A DNA stretch of 64,000 nt from Cryphonectria parasitica EP155 (GCF_011745365.1 NW_024468916.1:3083630-3147629); one strand, 5' to 3'; numbered from the stretch's first letter, positions 32,483-44,401 are shown. Numbers and translations: made by a program. Notes: generated from the letters alone by a model not told the origin.

Positions 32483-33874
32483 TCACTGCAACTCTTCCAG
32501 CTGTCGAAAGCCATACTCCTCGACCGGCACGAAATGTGCAGGTGGTCCCGCTCCCAGCCACAACGCGACATAGAACAGTTTCGAGCGATCCAGCAGGAAC
32601 ATGAGCGCGTTGAGGATCCAAACGCCCCAGGAAGTCTGCGGATGAAGGGCATTGGGCATGCCAGGCGCAAGCTTGTGTGCAAGCTCGACAGTGGGTCGCA
32701 TTTTCTCCTCGTACTGTGCAAAAGCGCGGCCGTGGTCGTTTGGGTGTTGCAGGATAGCGCCCGCGAGATTCCATGCGCCTGTCAGGCCGAGCGTGGTACC
32801 CATCCCTGAGAAGGGGCTCGCACAATATCTAACCTGGCGTCAGTGAGGGCTGGCGGGATACTGCGAAAGAGGAAAAAGAAGAAGAAAGGGGGTTTAGAAC
32901 AGGACGCACCCCGCATCACCTAGTAGAGCTACACGACCTTTACTCCAGTTGTCCATCTTAACCTGCGCGATCATATCATAATAGAAGTCCTTCGTCTTCA
33001 TCATCCCGTCCACTATCCTGTCACACTCCCAGCCGGCATCTTGGAAGAACTCCTTCATCAGCTGCTTCTGCGCCTGGACCTCCTCGCGTCTATTAGTAGC
33101 AACCACAGAGAGCCTCTCGTCGGTATCATTGATGAGGGTCATAAACACCGTCACCCTGTCCCTTTGTTCATCCGGCCGGACCATCACACCTCTTCGCCCA
33201 GGTGCATGAAACCACCTCCGCCACATGGTATCATTCTGCCCAGCTGCCATGCTGAAAAAGGCACCATACACACCACCAGCGAGCTTCTTCACCACACGAT
33301 CAGCATGCTGGCCCCAAACCATGCCCCTCGTTGTGCTCTGAAGCCCGTCAGCGCCAACAACGAGGTCAAACCTCCGCCGCTGGCCGCTTTTGGCGAAGTG
33401 AACATCCACCTTGTCCCCATCCTGCTCGATACTGTCCAGATGGTCACCCCAAATGAACTCAATCCCCTTCCCTCCCTTGGCTCTCACCTCCTCGCCCACC
33501 GTCCTCGCCCTTTGGTACAGGATCTCTGCAAGTGTTCCCCTCAAGATCTCCACGTCAGCAGTGGGCGTCGACATCTTGCCGCTCTTGTCAGCCGAGAATT
33601 GAGCCCAGATTCGGTTCTGCATATCCACCAGACGCACGCCCTCCTCCCCCGTTGTCCTTGCTTTGATCTGCTTCTCAATCCCTAGGCGGCGGATGATAGT
33701 GATCCCGGCCCCACGGATGTCGATATTCTGGCCTTCTGTCCGCAAGCCCGGCGAGCGCTCGAGGACGGTGATATGCGGTTGCTGATCGGCGGGGAGGTCG
33801 GATAGGAGCAAGCAGGTCGCCAGGGCTGGGCCAGCGATGGAGCAGCCTATAATAAGAATGTTTAAGGGAGCCAT
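32483..33874 (-). CDS. FAD-dependent monooxygenase (TetX/PHBH-like)
   Basis: Group A flavoprotein monooxygenase. CDS complement(join(32483..32828,32910..33874)), 436 residues, one 81-bp intron (GTGCGT...TAG). Motifs: the N-terminal dinucleotide fold ILIIGCSIAGPALATCLL, a substrate-side TEGQNIDIRG segment, the DG motif DLVVGADGLQSTTRG, and the FAD ribityl motif GRVALLGDAG completed across the junction by YCASPFSGMGTTLGL. The C-terminal 110 residues are helical with a hydrophobic WGVWILNALMFLL stretch that may associate with membrane. It is divergent from a Zn2Cys6 regulator across a 725-bp promoter with repeated palindromes, which suggests local control. Substrate unknown; such enzymes hydroxylate aromatic or polyketide compounds. 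Confidence 0.92.
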
Positions 33875-34167
33875 TGGGTGGACTTATTGAGATTGTATAA
33901 AGAGGCACTGATTATTTGCAGAGACAAGCTCACACATACGTGGTGGGACGCCTCGACTTATCTATATACTTAAGTATATAGGACCTATTATGTTAGTAGG
34001 GCTCGTCATGAGACTACACTGTACGAAGTGGTTCAGACGTAGGAACGAAGGATCAGATTACAACTTGTCACTCTTCTTACTCTAACGTGGTCTATTGCCT
34101 TGGTCCAGCCTGGCAAATTATCGTCAACGTCATCTACGGCATCGTTGTAGGCGCCTACCTAGTGGCT

Positions 34168-34177
34168 TCGGGCCCGA
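34168..34177. promoter_or_regulatory. CGG-inverted-repeat palindrome 1
   Basis: TCGGGCCCGA is a perfect palindrome, that is CGG and CCG separated by 2 bp. Zn2Cys6 dimers typically read inverted CGG triplets, so it is a candidate site for the adjacent regulator. Confidence 0.5.
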
Positions 34178-34190
34178 GATGTCAGCATTT

Positions 34191-34200
34191 TCGGGCCCGG
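34191..34200. promoter_or_regulatory. CGG-inverted-repeat palindrome 2
   Basis: TCGGGCCCGG, with the same CGGGCCCG core, centred 23 bp (about two helical turns) from palindrome 1. Confidence 0.5.
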
Positions 34201-34493
34201 CGCCTTGACCCTGTAGTTTAGGGCAATCCGCGTCACTACCAAAATCGCTAGGCCCGTAAAATGCCGGAAAGAATCATCGTATTCTCACGGCACAGTCAAG
34301 TCCAATCAGCTGGAATTTTCATTTCTAAACTTCCTCTTCGTCATTTTCAATTCGCTGGGTTATTGCTTGCACCCTTCTCGCTCGATCCTCTCCGCATCGT
34401 GCACAGCATGGTGCGTACGCGGCGGATCCCGCTGACCATTCTAGACACGACTCCGGCTTAGTCACGACATCTGTGCCCAAAAGTCATCCTCGC

Positions 34494-34503
34494 TCGGGCC
34501 CGA
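34494..34503. promoter_or_regulatory. CGG-inverted-repeat palindrome 3
   Basis: TCGGGCCCGA, identical to palindrome 1, about 100 bp upstream of the Zn2Cys6 gene start; this placement would allow autoregulation. Confidence 0.5.
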
Positions 34504-34599
34504 AACTGTCCTTGTAATACGTTGTTCTCCTCGAATCTTCCTCCATGAACTGCGCCGGCCAGGAAATCGCATAGAGAACTGCATTACAATCATTCAGCA

Positions 34600-36830
34600 A
34601 TGGCGACTAAACAATCGGAGACGGCCCAGAATTCTCCCTCCGATGCTGCGCATAGAGTCTCGGAGATGATGCCGCCTGCAGCTACCTCGATGCCGTACAA
34701 CTGCCAGTTATGTGTGAGGCGGAAAGTCAAATGTGACAGAACCGTGCCGACATGTTCATCCTGTGTCAAATCTAAACAAAAATGCGTCTATCAGGCCCCG
34801 CCAAAGCCACGAAGGAGGAAGCGTAGGCACGATGAGACTGAAGCTTCCTCCACCCCTGAAGAAGATCTTCATGAGCGCCTCGCTCGTTATGAACACATAC
34901 TACGAGAAAACGGCCTTCTTGAAGTGGGAGAGGACCAACCACCCGGTGAGACTATGAATAAGGCCAAGTCCCAAACAAAAATCAATCCAGAGCCATCCCA
35001 TGCGCCAGCGGGACAATTAAACGCCCCTTGCATGCTTGAAAGGCCAGGAAGACTCGTCTCAGGGGACGGGAAATCGCGATACATCGATAGCACGCTTTGG
35101 CTTGACACTGGCATGGACGACATACATGAACTTTCCGACGATGCAGAGGGCCCGCATGATCTCAACCTGGGTCCCTCGTCCTTCATGCACAGCTATGATC
35201 CGGTCTCTGCCGCCCTACTAGGGATCTCGCAGAACCTTCTCGAGTTCCATCCCAGTCACGAACACGCGATGAAGCTCTGGCAGACCAATGTCCATAACGT
35301 GCAGCCGCTCTGCAGGATATTACACGTTCCGACTACAACCCAAATGGTCACCTCGATTTCGAGACAACCGTCAACGGCCACACGGGCACAGGAATGTCAG
35401 CTTTTCGCCATATATCATTTTTCCATCTACACCTTGAGCGACGAGGATTGTCTACGTGATTATTCTGAATCACGAAGTGTGTTGTTGACCAGATATGAAC
35501 ATGCCTTGCGGCAGGCGCTCGTCAACGCATCGTGGCTCAAGACCACAGAGATGCCGATCATGCAAGCCTACATGCTGTTCCTGATCTGTGGGCGCTCCTA
35601 TCTGGATCCACATACGTTTTGGATGCTTACTGGTATCGCGGTCCGCATTGCCCAGCGCATGGGACTGCATCGTGACGCCGAGAGCCTCGGTTTACCTCCC
35701 TTTGAGGTTCAAATGCGGCGACGCCTCTTTTGGCAACTGGTCCCTCTCGATGGGTTCGCTGGTCAGCACTCAGGTACCGGCATCAGCATGCCGCCTAACA
35801 CGTGGGATGTTAAGAAACCGCTGAATCTCGACGATGATCAGATCTATCCTGGCATGACGCAGCAGCCTGAAGAGGTCAAGGGCGCCACTGACATGATATA
35901 TGTCCTTATGCGAGTGGAGCTCTCAAATTTCTACTCCCGAAAGGCATTGCGTTGGAAATCCGGAGGTGCTGGGCCCAGCGTCCACCTGAGGACAAGTGGG
36001 GATGGTATTGAACTGGTCGATCAAGTCGAAGCGGCCATCGAGGACAAGATTCTTCGATACTGCGATGTCATCAGTAAGTATTTCAAGGACATACAACTTT
36101 TCTCGGAGATCAACTGTCGAAGCTCAGGCCTCGGGATCAGAACATAATATTAACATACCTGATATTAGACCCTCTTCATTATCTCGTTATGTTAATCGTC
36201 AGGTCTGCTGCAAATATAGTGCGCCTACGTATACATATGACGCCTCTGATGAACAGCCACGCGATCAGCGACGCTAGGAGACGCAAACTCTACGAACTTG
36301 CACAGAGGATCCTCGATGTAGACAACGCGGTATATCGTCACCCGCAGCTGCAATGCTGGCGGTGGCAGGTCAAGGAGTTTTTTCTCTGGGATGCACTCAT
36401 CTGTATCCTTACCAGCCTCGCGAAGCCGGGTTTCTTCTCGCGTACAGAACTGGATGCGGCATGGGCCAAGGTGGGCGAGACCCTCACCAACCACCCGGAG
36501 ATTACCGGATCAAGACGGCCTGTGTATAGTGCTGCTTGGAAGGCCTTGATCGAGGCCTGGGAGGCCAATCCGCCGAGCAACTCAGACCCTGAGCCCAAGT
36601 ATATCATAGAGTTGAAGCTGAACCGGAGCAAGGTGAAGAGGGTCCCGACAAGCCAGACCCGCGATGTGACGAGTGGAAGATCAGATATTGAGGCCGTGGC
36701 ACCCCTGGACTCGACCATTTCCAACTGGAACGAGGCCAGCTTGGACACCTTCAGCGGATATAGCCCCGGCGTCGCAGATTGGGTGTTTTGGGACCAATTT
36801 TTCCAGAATGCTGTTGCCAATCGTGACTAG
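34600..36830 (+). CDS. Zn2Cys6 fungal-specific transcription factor
   Basis: CDS join(34600..36073,36169..36830), 711 residues, one 95-bp intron (GTAAGT...TAG). The binuclear zinc cluster spans residues 35-62 (C-x2-C-x6-C-x6-C-x2-C-x6-C, starting CQLCVRRKVKCDRTVPTC), followed by a basic linker PRRRKRR and a short coiled dimerisation segment (ERLARYEHILRENGLLE). The fungal-specific middle homology domain runs from about 190 to 560: RILHVP, the motif ARIAQRMGLHRD-like stretch (GIAVRIAQRMGLHRDAESLG), RRRLFWQLVPLDGFAGQHSG, and CDVINPLHYLVMLIVRSA restored across the intron. It is divergent from the FAD monooxygenase, which is a likely target. Nuclear. Confidence 0.93.
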
Positions 36831-38148
36831 CAGTTTACTTGGAGTCTCCTCCAGAATTCTGTACTCAGCAGCTACGAGAGCCTGTCCCTTCCCTCTCTTC
36901 AACACACCTCGTCTTGAACCCAACCACAGCCGCAACGCGACGTGCTCGGAAATGCATTGTGCATTTGATGAACAATGGTAAAAAGCTAGGCTGTCAGTGA
37001 GCCCTGTAGGGGTGGACTCTGACAAGATTGATTGGTGGCTACTAGCTGAATCACCGGATCGTCTCTAGCTCCTTCACATAGGACAGGAGCACTTGGGGGG
37101 AAAAAAATAAGAAGAATGAAGGTATAAGGAGAGGAGGGAGAGTGATGATGCAACCCTACAAATGGAGCGCAATTAAATTACAGGTGATCTTAAGCACAAG
37201 GAGGTTGTAATGCAAACGATGCAAATTCACTATGGTTCCATGACCACTTCTTCGGAATGCAACGTACATGGCCTGTGCACCAGCTTATGAGATCTACTGT
37301 TGAGGATCGGCTTCTTCCGAAAGCATACCTTGAAGTTCGAAAAAGGGAGGCTAGCTTAGTCACTTTTGAGGGCCTCAAACCCGGCCATTCTCATAGGCTG
37401 ACATTCGCTAATGATGTGACTGGACGGGCATCGAGCGGTGGGGACAGGCCTTTAGCTGAGCCATGACATCAGAGCTTATGCGACCCCCTGAGCAGCACAC
37501 CGCGTACCGTAGCTGTTTTCATGCCCCTCCTGGCTCGTGATGGGGTCCTCCAGACGAAGATTTTGGAACTGGAACACAGCAGCAGCAGTGTAAATCACGG
37601 AAGTTGATGATAAGTATCGAGACAGCACTTCTAAACACTGAAGACCGACCCACATGTAGAAGCTCGCAGAAGACGACGAGAGTGATTCGTGTCAGTAGAC
37701 GATTGTTTGGTTAAAGCGGATGTTGAGCTCTGGCCTGGATATCCCCGCTTGTGCCAGCATGCAGACGGTGCGGGGCGGGGCCTGACAGGTTTACTGTAAC
37801 GGCAATCGTTTGACCTGAGCATGATTTCGGTAGGTCTCAGACCATAGATTGGCTAGGCAAGAGCAGGCCAACAAGGGCCACCAGGCTGACCCAGCCGTCG
37901 TGGCGTTGCTGAGGAAGCTACTATGGTGGGCGCCTTACCCCGCGATTTCTCCCTTGATATCATCCTCGTGTTTCTCCTCTTCTCTTTCCTTTCCTCATTC
38001 CATTCTCCATCCGCCCCCAGTCAGATCCTGAACAGAAGAAAGACCAGCACTGTCGTCGTCATCATCATCGTCATCACCAAGTACCTCTCTTATCTTCATC
38101 ACACAATCACAGCAGTACCTTCCAAGGCAGTACGATACCTCCTACACG
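36831..38148. other. intergenic, 1.3 kb
   Basis: No gene is supported between the Zn2Cys6 gene and the Cys-Pro motif protein. The last 100 bp are a pyrimidine-rich leader with a GTC/ATC repeat (about 38051-38079). Confidence 0.5.
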
Positions 38149-38613
38149 ATGTCTCAACCAGGAGTTTGCCCCGTCGTTGGTACCACCAACTCTGTACTGC
38201 CCCCTTCCCATCCCGACGTCGACCTCTCAAAGCCTGGCCAAACCTGCCCTGTCGTCGGCGCAAAGACGGAGCATCATGGCAATCTCCACAAACACCCTTC
38301 CGTTCCCGTTCCCGCCGATGCGAAGAACGATGCGACCTCATCTGCCGACGCACAGAAGTGCCCCGCCCTGAAGACCATCGTCGATGAACCCAAGTCAAAG
38401 GAGATGGACGACCAGGTATGCCCCGTGGTGGGGCCAGTCACGACGATTCTTCCTCCTCACCATCCTTCCACCGAGGGCCAGCCCGACGACGCTGTCTGCC
38501 CCGTCACAAAGGCTCATATGGGGCATCATAAGGGCAAGGTGGCTGAGCATCCGGATGTCCACAATGCTGGTGCCGGTGCGGTGTGCCCTGTTGTCGGCGC
38601 CAGATCCTCCTGA
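38149..38613 (+). CDS. small Cys-Pro-Val repeat protein, candidate heme or metal binder
   Basis: Single-exon protein of 154 residues with six Cys, each directly followed by Pro: VCPVVG, TCPVVG, KCPALK, VCPVVG, VCPVTK, VCPVVG. It is an internal duplication: each half has CPVVG, then a Leu-Pro-Pro-x-His-Pro block (VLPPSHP, ILPPHHP), then a second Cys-Pro motif and a His-rich element (TEHHGNLHKHP, AHMGHHKGKVAEHP). His is frequent, and there is no signal peptide or membrane segment. Cys-Pro dipeptides with nearby His form heme regulatory motifs in known sensors; metal or heme binding is therefore a reasonable inference, not shown. Pro/Asp/Lys-rich linkers suggest little fixed fold. I do not recognise a named family. 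Confidence 0.82.
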   Translation: MSQPGVCPVVGTTNSVLPPSHPDVDLSKPGQTCPVVGAKTEHHGNLHKHPSVPVPADAKNDATSSADAQKCPALKTIVDEPKSKEMDDQVCPVVGPVTTILPPHHPSTEGQPDDAVCPVTKAHMGHHKGKVAEHPDVHNAGAGAVCPVVGARSS

Positions 38614-40216
38614 AAAAAACAACTGAACAGCCGGACGAAGTGTACAGAAGGGCGGAGGTTTGGAGTGCTCGACATCGGAAATGAACGCATAGGGTAGTAG
38701 TGCTGGCATTCAATCCAGTCGCATTCGCTCTCACCTGGAAAGCCCTTCACTTACTTACGTAGGCATTGTTTCCGGTCTTGGCGTGCACTCCCCAGAACAT
38801 CTTACAATCTGTGCCGGCGGAAGGACATTTGCAAGGCTACTGGGATCTAGTGATACACAGCCTCTCAACAACAAGCTGTCCTCGATGGCCAGAACGTTTG
38901 ATGTGATGCTTCAAGGTTGTCTATTCAGACAAGCATAGCTTCATAACCAAGAGGCGTCACCGCAAATGCCATCCCATCCACGAGAGCCTCTGGAGTGACA
39001 TTTTCTATTGTGACCTTACAAACGTGGCTAGTCGCCTTTCATGGCATTCGAGCCGTCCTATTTATACATATGTCAGCCAAAAGAAATGTCTGGTAGTATC
39101 TGTCGAAAATGAAAGGGGTTCAACGCGCGGCCTTGAGTAAAAGTACTGGATCGAGAGACAGCGGGCTGGGGTATGGTGTTGAATCCTTCCATATGCGAAT
39201 TGTGCAGGGTGTGAATTATGCCTCCATGGGTTCGTTGCTGAAGTGAAGCTTGTATTTAGTATTACGCCGAACTTTCGTACATGCTTCTGTCGTGCAATTA
39301 GCTTGTGATATGTCGACTGGAAAAAGTAACGAGAACAAAAAGATGGCGAACGCGTAAGCTCCTGGCCTTTTATCCTGATCAGGACACTCAAAGTCGCACA
39401 CCTTGCTGCAGGGACAGGGACCATGTTCAAACTCTCATATAAACATAATTGGGTCGTCGGTGGACCTCGCCGTCGCTTAATGCAACGGTATAGGCCTTGG
39501 TGCTGTTGGAAGGCAGATCGCCCACAGTTTAGAGGACATGGGCTTTATAACCCATCCTTGTAATATGGGGCCGACTTCTTGAACCTTCCGAAAGAGTCAC
39601 ATTACCCTAGCACACATCAAATCCCACCCCCGGAACCTGAACTTCGCAATCAACCCCGGAGTGTGGGGGAGATGCATGCGGCTGGGGATGTCGTGGTAAT
39701 CTCGACAACATCACTGGTGGATGCAATCTAGCCGACGAGGACCTACAACAACTACCTGCATAATTTATGCAGGCGGCCTCGAAGATGTGCGGTGGCGGCT
39801 TCTTAGGTGGTGGAAGGGCGCCATGTGGGCATGTTGTCGTCAACGAGCCCCGATGCGTGCACACATGCAGATCCTGTGGATATTGCGCCAACCATCCTCT
39901 GGATAATGTCAACCTCTTCGAACGGCCTCTATTGATTCATCGAGCAGGTGCCAGAGGGGGCAGTCACCATGTACCTCGGATCCGAATCGAACAACCCGCC
40001 ACAACACTGCTTCTTTGGGCACAACGCATTGCTTTCGCCCCTTGCAGCAGGCTCGGCTCGTAGCTCAAGGTCATTTCGTTGTCCCCATGGGAGTCGAAAT
40101 ATAAAAAGGACAGGAAGGTCGCTTTCCTTTCCGGTGGCTATGTATCATTCATTCAGAGGCACCGAGGCTACTACACTCATTAGAAACAATCATACATGCT
40201 ATTGAAAAAGAGCAAC
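38614..40216. other. intergenic, 1.6 kb
   Basis: No gene is supported. Open frames on the minus strand at 39062-39430 and 39607-39912 show no domain. The last 150 bp are the promoter and leader of the intradiol dioxygenase; an upstream in-frame ATG is at 40196. Confidence 0.5.
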
Positions 40217-41697
40217 ATGTCGTCCATTCGCTCCTCTCTTATTTTGGCTTGCCTGGCCGCGGCCGGCCTCAGCCCCTTCGCCACCGCTCACCCTGGTGAG
40301 AGCCAGGACGTCCATGTCGCTGAGATGAGAGCTCGCGACCTCTATTTGAGGGACCAGGCTCATCTTCGCAAGCGATGTGGCTCTCACCTCCAGGCTCGCG
40401 GCCACGAGACGCGGGCCTCTGAGCGTCGCAAGGCCCTCGTTGACAAGCTCCGAGCGGAGCGCGGTATCCACGCCGACAGTAAGTGTCCCATAGTTGTGAT
40501 AATCACCACAGAAGAAGACTATTTTCCCTACCTAGACTTGGTAGCCAAGTACTGATCCAACATTACTCGAACAGCCCCTTACTATGGGAAGCGCAGCCTC
40601 GTTTCGGTTCTTGCCACGGATCATAACGAGACGCTTGTGGACCCCGACGTCGATCTCAGCACTTCCCAAGATGCCGTGTTCGGGGACAACACTTCTTGTC
40701 TCCTCTGGCCTTCCATCGAGCCACTGGCTGAAGGACCTTACTGTAAGAACTCGACCTCTAGAAATAATCACGTCGTCGCGGAAATGTGCGTGTATGTGGA
40801 CGTGGCCATTAATGAGCGACCCCAATATTAGACGTCCGTGATGAGTTGATTCGCCAGAATGGCATCGAGGGTCTCCCCGGCATCAATATGACACTTGATG
40901 TCCAGATCATCGACACCAGCACTTGGTAAGTTTATACCGTATCCCTGGTCAAGCACTGTCTGCAAGACACTGACTCTAAGCCGTTCAAAGTGAGCCGGTT
41001 GCGAACCAGTACACGGAATTCTGGCAAGCCAACGCGACCGGCGTGTACAGCGGGACTGACAACACCGACAACGGTGACGGCACCGACCCCAGCATCCTGA
41101 ACACCACCTTCTCCCGCGCTATCTGGCCGACGGATGATGAGGGTGTCGTCCAAGTTGACCTGCTGTTCCCGGGCCACTACGCCCCCCGTGCTACCCACAC
41201 GCACATCATCGTTCACCAGAACACCACCGTCCTGGCCAACGGCACTCTCGAGTGGGGCGCCGGAACTTTGGACTACGTTGGTCAGATCTTTTATGACCAG
41301 GATTTGATCGATGAGGCTGATACCGTCTATCCTGTAAGTACACGCCTAGATGGCATTCTTTGGGGTGTCATTGCAGGTCCAGCTATGCTGTGTGAATCTT
41401 GCTCCTTTCTCCGACTCGCCCAAAGCGAGCACTTCAGATTTCGAATATTGACTGTTCCACTAGTACACCGAGAACCCGAACGTGATCAAGCCCAACAGTG
41501 AGGACATGGTGATTTCGACTCTTGCTGCTGACGTTGACCCCGTGGCGTGGTACGTGTACCTCGGCGACTCCCTGGCCGATGGTATTGTCGCGTGGGTCAC
41601 CATTGGTATTGACACCAGCGCGGTCTACGATGTGGAGTATGCTGCCACTTGGACCGCCGATGGTGGTGTCGAGAACCCAGATGCGCCTCAGCCTTAA
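40217..41697 (+). CDS. secreted intradiol ring-cleavage dioxygenase
   Basis: Extracellular Fe(III) dioxygenase that opens catechol-type rings between the hydroxyls. CDS join(40217..40478,40575..40742,40832..40925,40991..41333,41464..41697), 366 residues, four introns of 65-130 bp. A signal peptide is clear (SLILACLAAAGLSPFATAHP), followed by a His- and Arg-rich segment. Motifs: LLWPSIEPLAEGPYYVRDEL (first Fe-Tyr, rebuilt across an intron), LDVQIIDTSTCEPVANQYTEFW, NATGVYSG, then FPGHYAPRATHTHIIVH carrying the second Tyr and both Fe-His ligands. Such secreted enzymes act on plant or lignin-derived catechols in wood- and plant-associated fungi. The start could also be 40196. It fits the neighbouring tannase and esterase genes. 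Confidence 0.93.
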
Positions 41698-42355
41698 TTG
41701 GTAGCAGTGAAAATTGGGGTATTTGGCTGTGGCTTTGTGGAGACGCGCGCCCAACCGGGGTAAAAACGTGGAAGACTCAAAGTATACGGCTGAGTGTACA
41801 TGATTATGGCATACATTGACTCTATACTACAAAAATGACTAGGTTCATAGCATAACAGTGCTTAAGCTTACCTATCAGAAACTTGTTGCACCTGGAGATG
41901 ATCTGTAGAGCCCTGCCTTGCTGAGAGAACGCGTCCGTCTTGTTGTCTGATCCGCAGATTTATCTCTGTAAAGTCATTGGGGCACCTTTACACAACTACT
42001 TTTCTGATGTTATAGAATAAGTAAACCAATAATGCAGGCCGGAATCAGTCACCCTCACCTGCGCTCAAGGAGAGCATGAATCGCCGGATCATATCCGAAC
42101 GGAACGGAACAAAGATATCCCCCCCACAACGCCATGTCTCTATCGATACCCCTCAATGATGACAGAGGCTTACAGGCAGCCACTAGGACAGCACACTCGT
42201 GTGAGTATTAACATACTGTACTGCTCGCCTCACATTGGTTGAATTGCAGACTGCTTCTCCTAACAGAGTCTACTTTTCTTCATCATTGTACCGACACCTT
42301 TATCTGCGCCGCCGCCCTTCGAGACTTGAATAAAATATCAGGCGCACAGCACAAG
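41698..42355. other. intergenic: dehydrogenase promoter
   Basis: No gene is supported. The open frame extending upstream of the dehydrogenase ATG begins only with TTG at 42239. Confidence 0.5.
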
Positions 42356-43435
42356 ATGGCGAGTCTTCTCAATTTCGGCGTGATCGGAACCAACTGGATC
42401 ACCAACAGCTTCGTGCAATCGGCCCACGAAAGCAAGAAATTCAAGCTCGTGGCTGTGTACTCTCGAAGACTTGAGGCAGCACAGAAATTCGTTTCAGAGA
42501 CTCCCTCCATCTCCGATGCGTCCTCCGTGAAAACTTACGAGGATCTCGACGCACTGCTATCGGACAAATCACTTGACGTGGTGTACATCGCTTCCCCGAA
42601 TTCCCTGCATTACGCCCAAGGCATCAAGGCCCTGAATGCCGGCAAGCATGTCATCGTGGAGAAGCCTTTCGCCTCCAATCTCAAAGAGTTTGACGAGCTT
42701 TGCAAGCTGGCAGACTCCAAGGGCCTCTTCGTGCTTGAGGCATATCGGCACATCCAGGAGCCGAACTTCCTTAAGCTCCAGGCCCTCCTGAACGACCCTG
42801 TGAAGAAAGCAGAGAAGTTTGGGCCAATATACGGAGCAAGTGTCAACATGGCAGTGTACTCTTCCCGCTATGCCAAGGTCCTGGAGGGCGAGGAACCCAA
42901 CGTGCTCTCGCCCAAGTTCTCGGGCGGGAGCCTCTGGGACATGGGATGCTACCCAATCATGTTCACACTCGCCCTGTTTGGCAAGCCTGTGTCGCAGGCA
43001 TATCATCCAGTCATTATTCGCACTGGCGTTGATGGCGGGGGCCACATTATCATGAGCTATTCTGCCGAGGCGTCGAAGCAGAAGGAGAAGTTCACTGTCC
43101 ACGCTCATACAAGCAAGATTTACACCTCGACCGCGCCCACCGAGATCTATTGTGAGAAGGGCACAATCCGGGTCAACGGGGCAACAGGCGTTACGGACAT
43201 CAACACTATAGAGTTTGTGCCTAGTGGTTCCAAGGATGCCGAGCAGTTGGCTGACACAAACCCCGAGTATACGGGCATGCTGAATCTGACGTGGGAGGCG
43301 AAGGAGCTGGGACGGATCGTGTCTGAGAACGATAGAGAGGCAGAGAGCGCCTTGAGGAGTTTAAGTCGGGATGTCCTGGAGACCATGGAGGATTTGAGAA
43401 GGCAGAATGGTATTGTGTTTGCCAGTGAGCAGTAA
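42356..43435 (+). CDS. Gfo/Idh/MocA family NAD(P)-dependent oxidoreductase
   Basis: Single-exon dehydrogenase of 359 residues. The Rossmann fold opens NFGVIGTNWITNSFV; the nicotinamide-side motif is HVIVEKPFASNLKEF (EKP triad Lys), preceded by VVYIASPNSLHYAQGI; a catalytic-region GGSLWDMGCYPI follows. The C-terminal alpha/beta domain continues to residue 359 with no truncation. Members oxidise sugars, inositols or trans-dihydrodiols; the D-x-G-C-Y-P segment resembles dihydrodiol/xylose dehydrogenase types, and the substrate is not certain. No targeting signal is seen, so it is cytosolic. It stands between secreted catabolic enzymes and could act on a sugar or aromatic product. Confidence 0.92.
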   Translation: MASLLNFGVIGTNWITNSFVQSAHESKKFKLVAVYSRRLEAAQKFVSETPSISDASSVKTYEDLDALLSDKSLDVVYIASPNSLHYAQGIKALNAGKHVIVEKPFASNLKEFDELCKLADSKGLFVLEAYRHIQEPNFLKLQALLNDPVKKAEKFGPIYGASVNMAVYSSRYAKVLEGEEPNVLSPKFSGGSLWDMGCYPIMFTLALFGKPVSQAYHPVIIRTGVDGGGHIIMSYSAEASKQKEKFTVHAHTSKIYTSTAPTEIYCEKGTIRVNGATGVTDINTIEFVPSGSKDAEQLADTNPEYTGMLNLTWEAKELGRIVSENDREAESALRSLSRDVLETMEDLRRQNGIVFASEQ

Positions 43436-44401
43436 GGACGAAGTTTTGGGGATATTCCAGTCTAAATTAGACCAAATACCGATTGATCATCATGTTCTGA
43501 TACATTTGAGCCAAGCTGCCCAGGGCCGGCAGGGTTCGCAACGTTCATGGAGCTAATGAATGTTGTGCAGTGCGCGTATACCACTTGATCCTGCACTCAC
43601 TATTCTCGAGGATGCAGTATTTCTAGCCCAAATGGATTTTTGCTAGACATGTCTTGACAATCGGCTTATTTTAGTGAACCATACTGGACGGCCGGACGGT
43701 GCGGAGAAAGAGGCGGGAAGCGCTCGACATTCCACACCAGTAGCACTTGGCGCCCAGGACTTGGCAGATGATCTAACCCGGCTCATTTCCACGTTTAACC
43801 AGTAGGCTCACTTGGTTGTTGCTAGCAGCGTTAAATAGAATGTGGTTTCGATGGATTCAAGTCGAACGAACCGCGTTAATTTGTTAATACCACGAAGAAT
43901 CACCTGCGTGTATCGGCGGACGAATCTGAGACTGCCAAGGGCGAAATGGCAATGGCAAGGGCGGCAAAGCAATATTCTGACATCAAGAAATATAATACGT
44001 TGTCTCAGCAACCAAGCTGTGATCCCAAGCTGATCTGAGCGACTCGTTAGTTCTTTCTCATCGAATGCCCGGGACTGCCAAGCAACGGCCAAGCAGGCCA
44101 AGTCTGCATCGCCTCGTTGTTTGCTTTTTGTGCCCATCTATCCTTGGACAATACGAGTACCTAAGCTTCGAGGAAGTCTCCTGAAGTACGCAGTTGAACT
44201 GGCACGGCGTCTCGGTCTCGGACACATCATTAAGTACTTGCACGTAAAGCGCGGAGTCGCTTTTTAGATGGTGATGCAAGCCAAGGCCCAAGAGACGCCC
44301 ATCTCCTGAGGCCGGGTTTATTATGGCAATTCTGTTCCTTCTGGATTCTGCATACCTCCTCCTTACAGAAATGCTTTCATTTTCTTCAAACTTCTTTCAG
44401 C
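43436..44401. other. intergenic, 0.97 kb
   Basis: No gene is supported. It holds the 3' flank of the dehydrogenase and the promoter of the GH76 gene. Confidence 0.5.

Larger units (their letters stand above)
33875..34599. other. divergent promoter region (monooxygenase / Zn2Cys6 factor)
   Basis: 725 bp between the two start codons. It contains three CGGGCCCG palindromes (34169-34176, 34192-34199, 34495-34502) and a perfect 12-bp palindrome GTAGGCGCCTAC at 34147-34158. No gene is supported. Confidence 0.6.
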
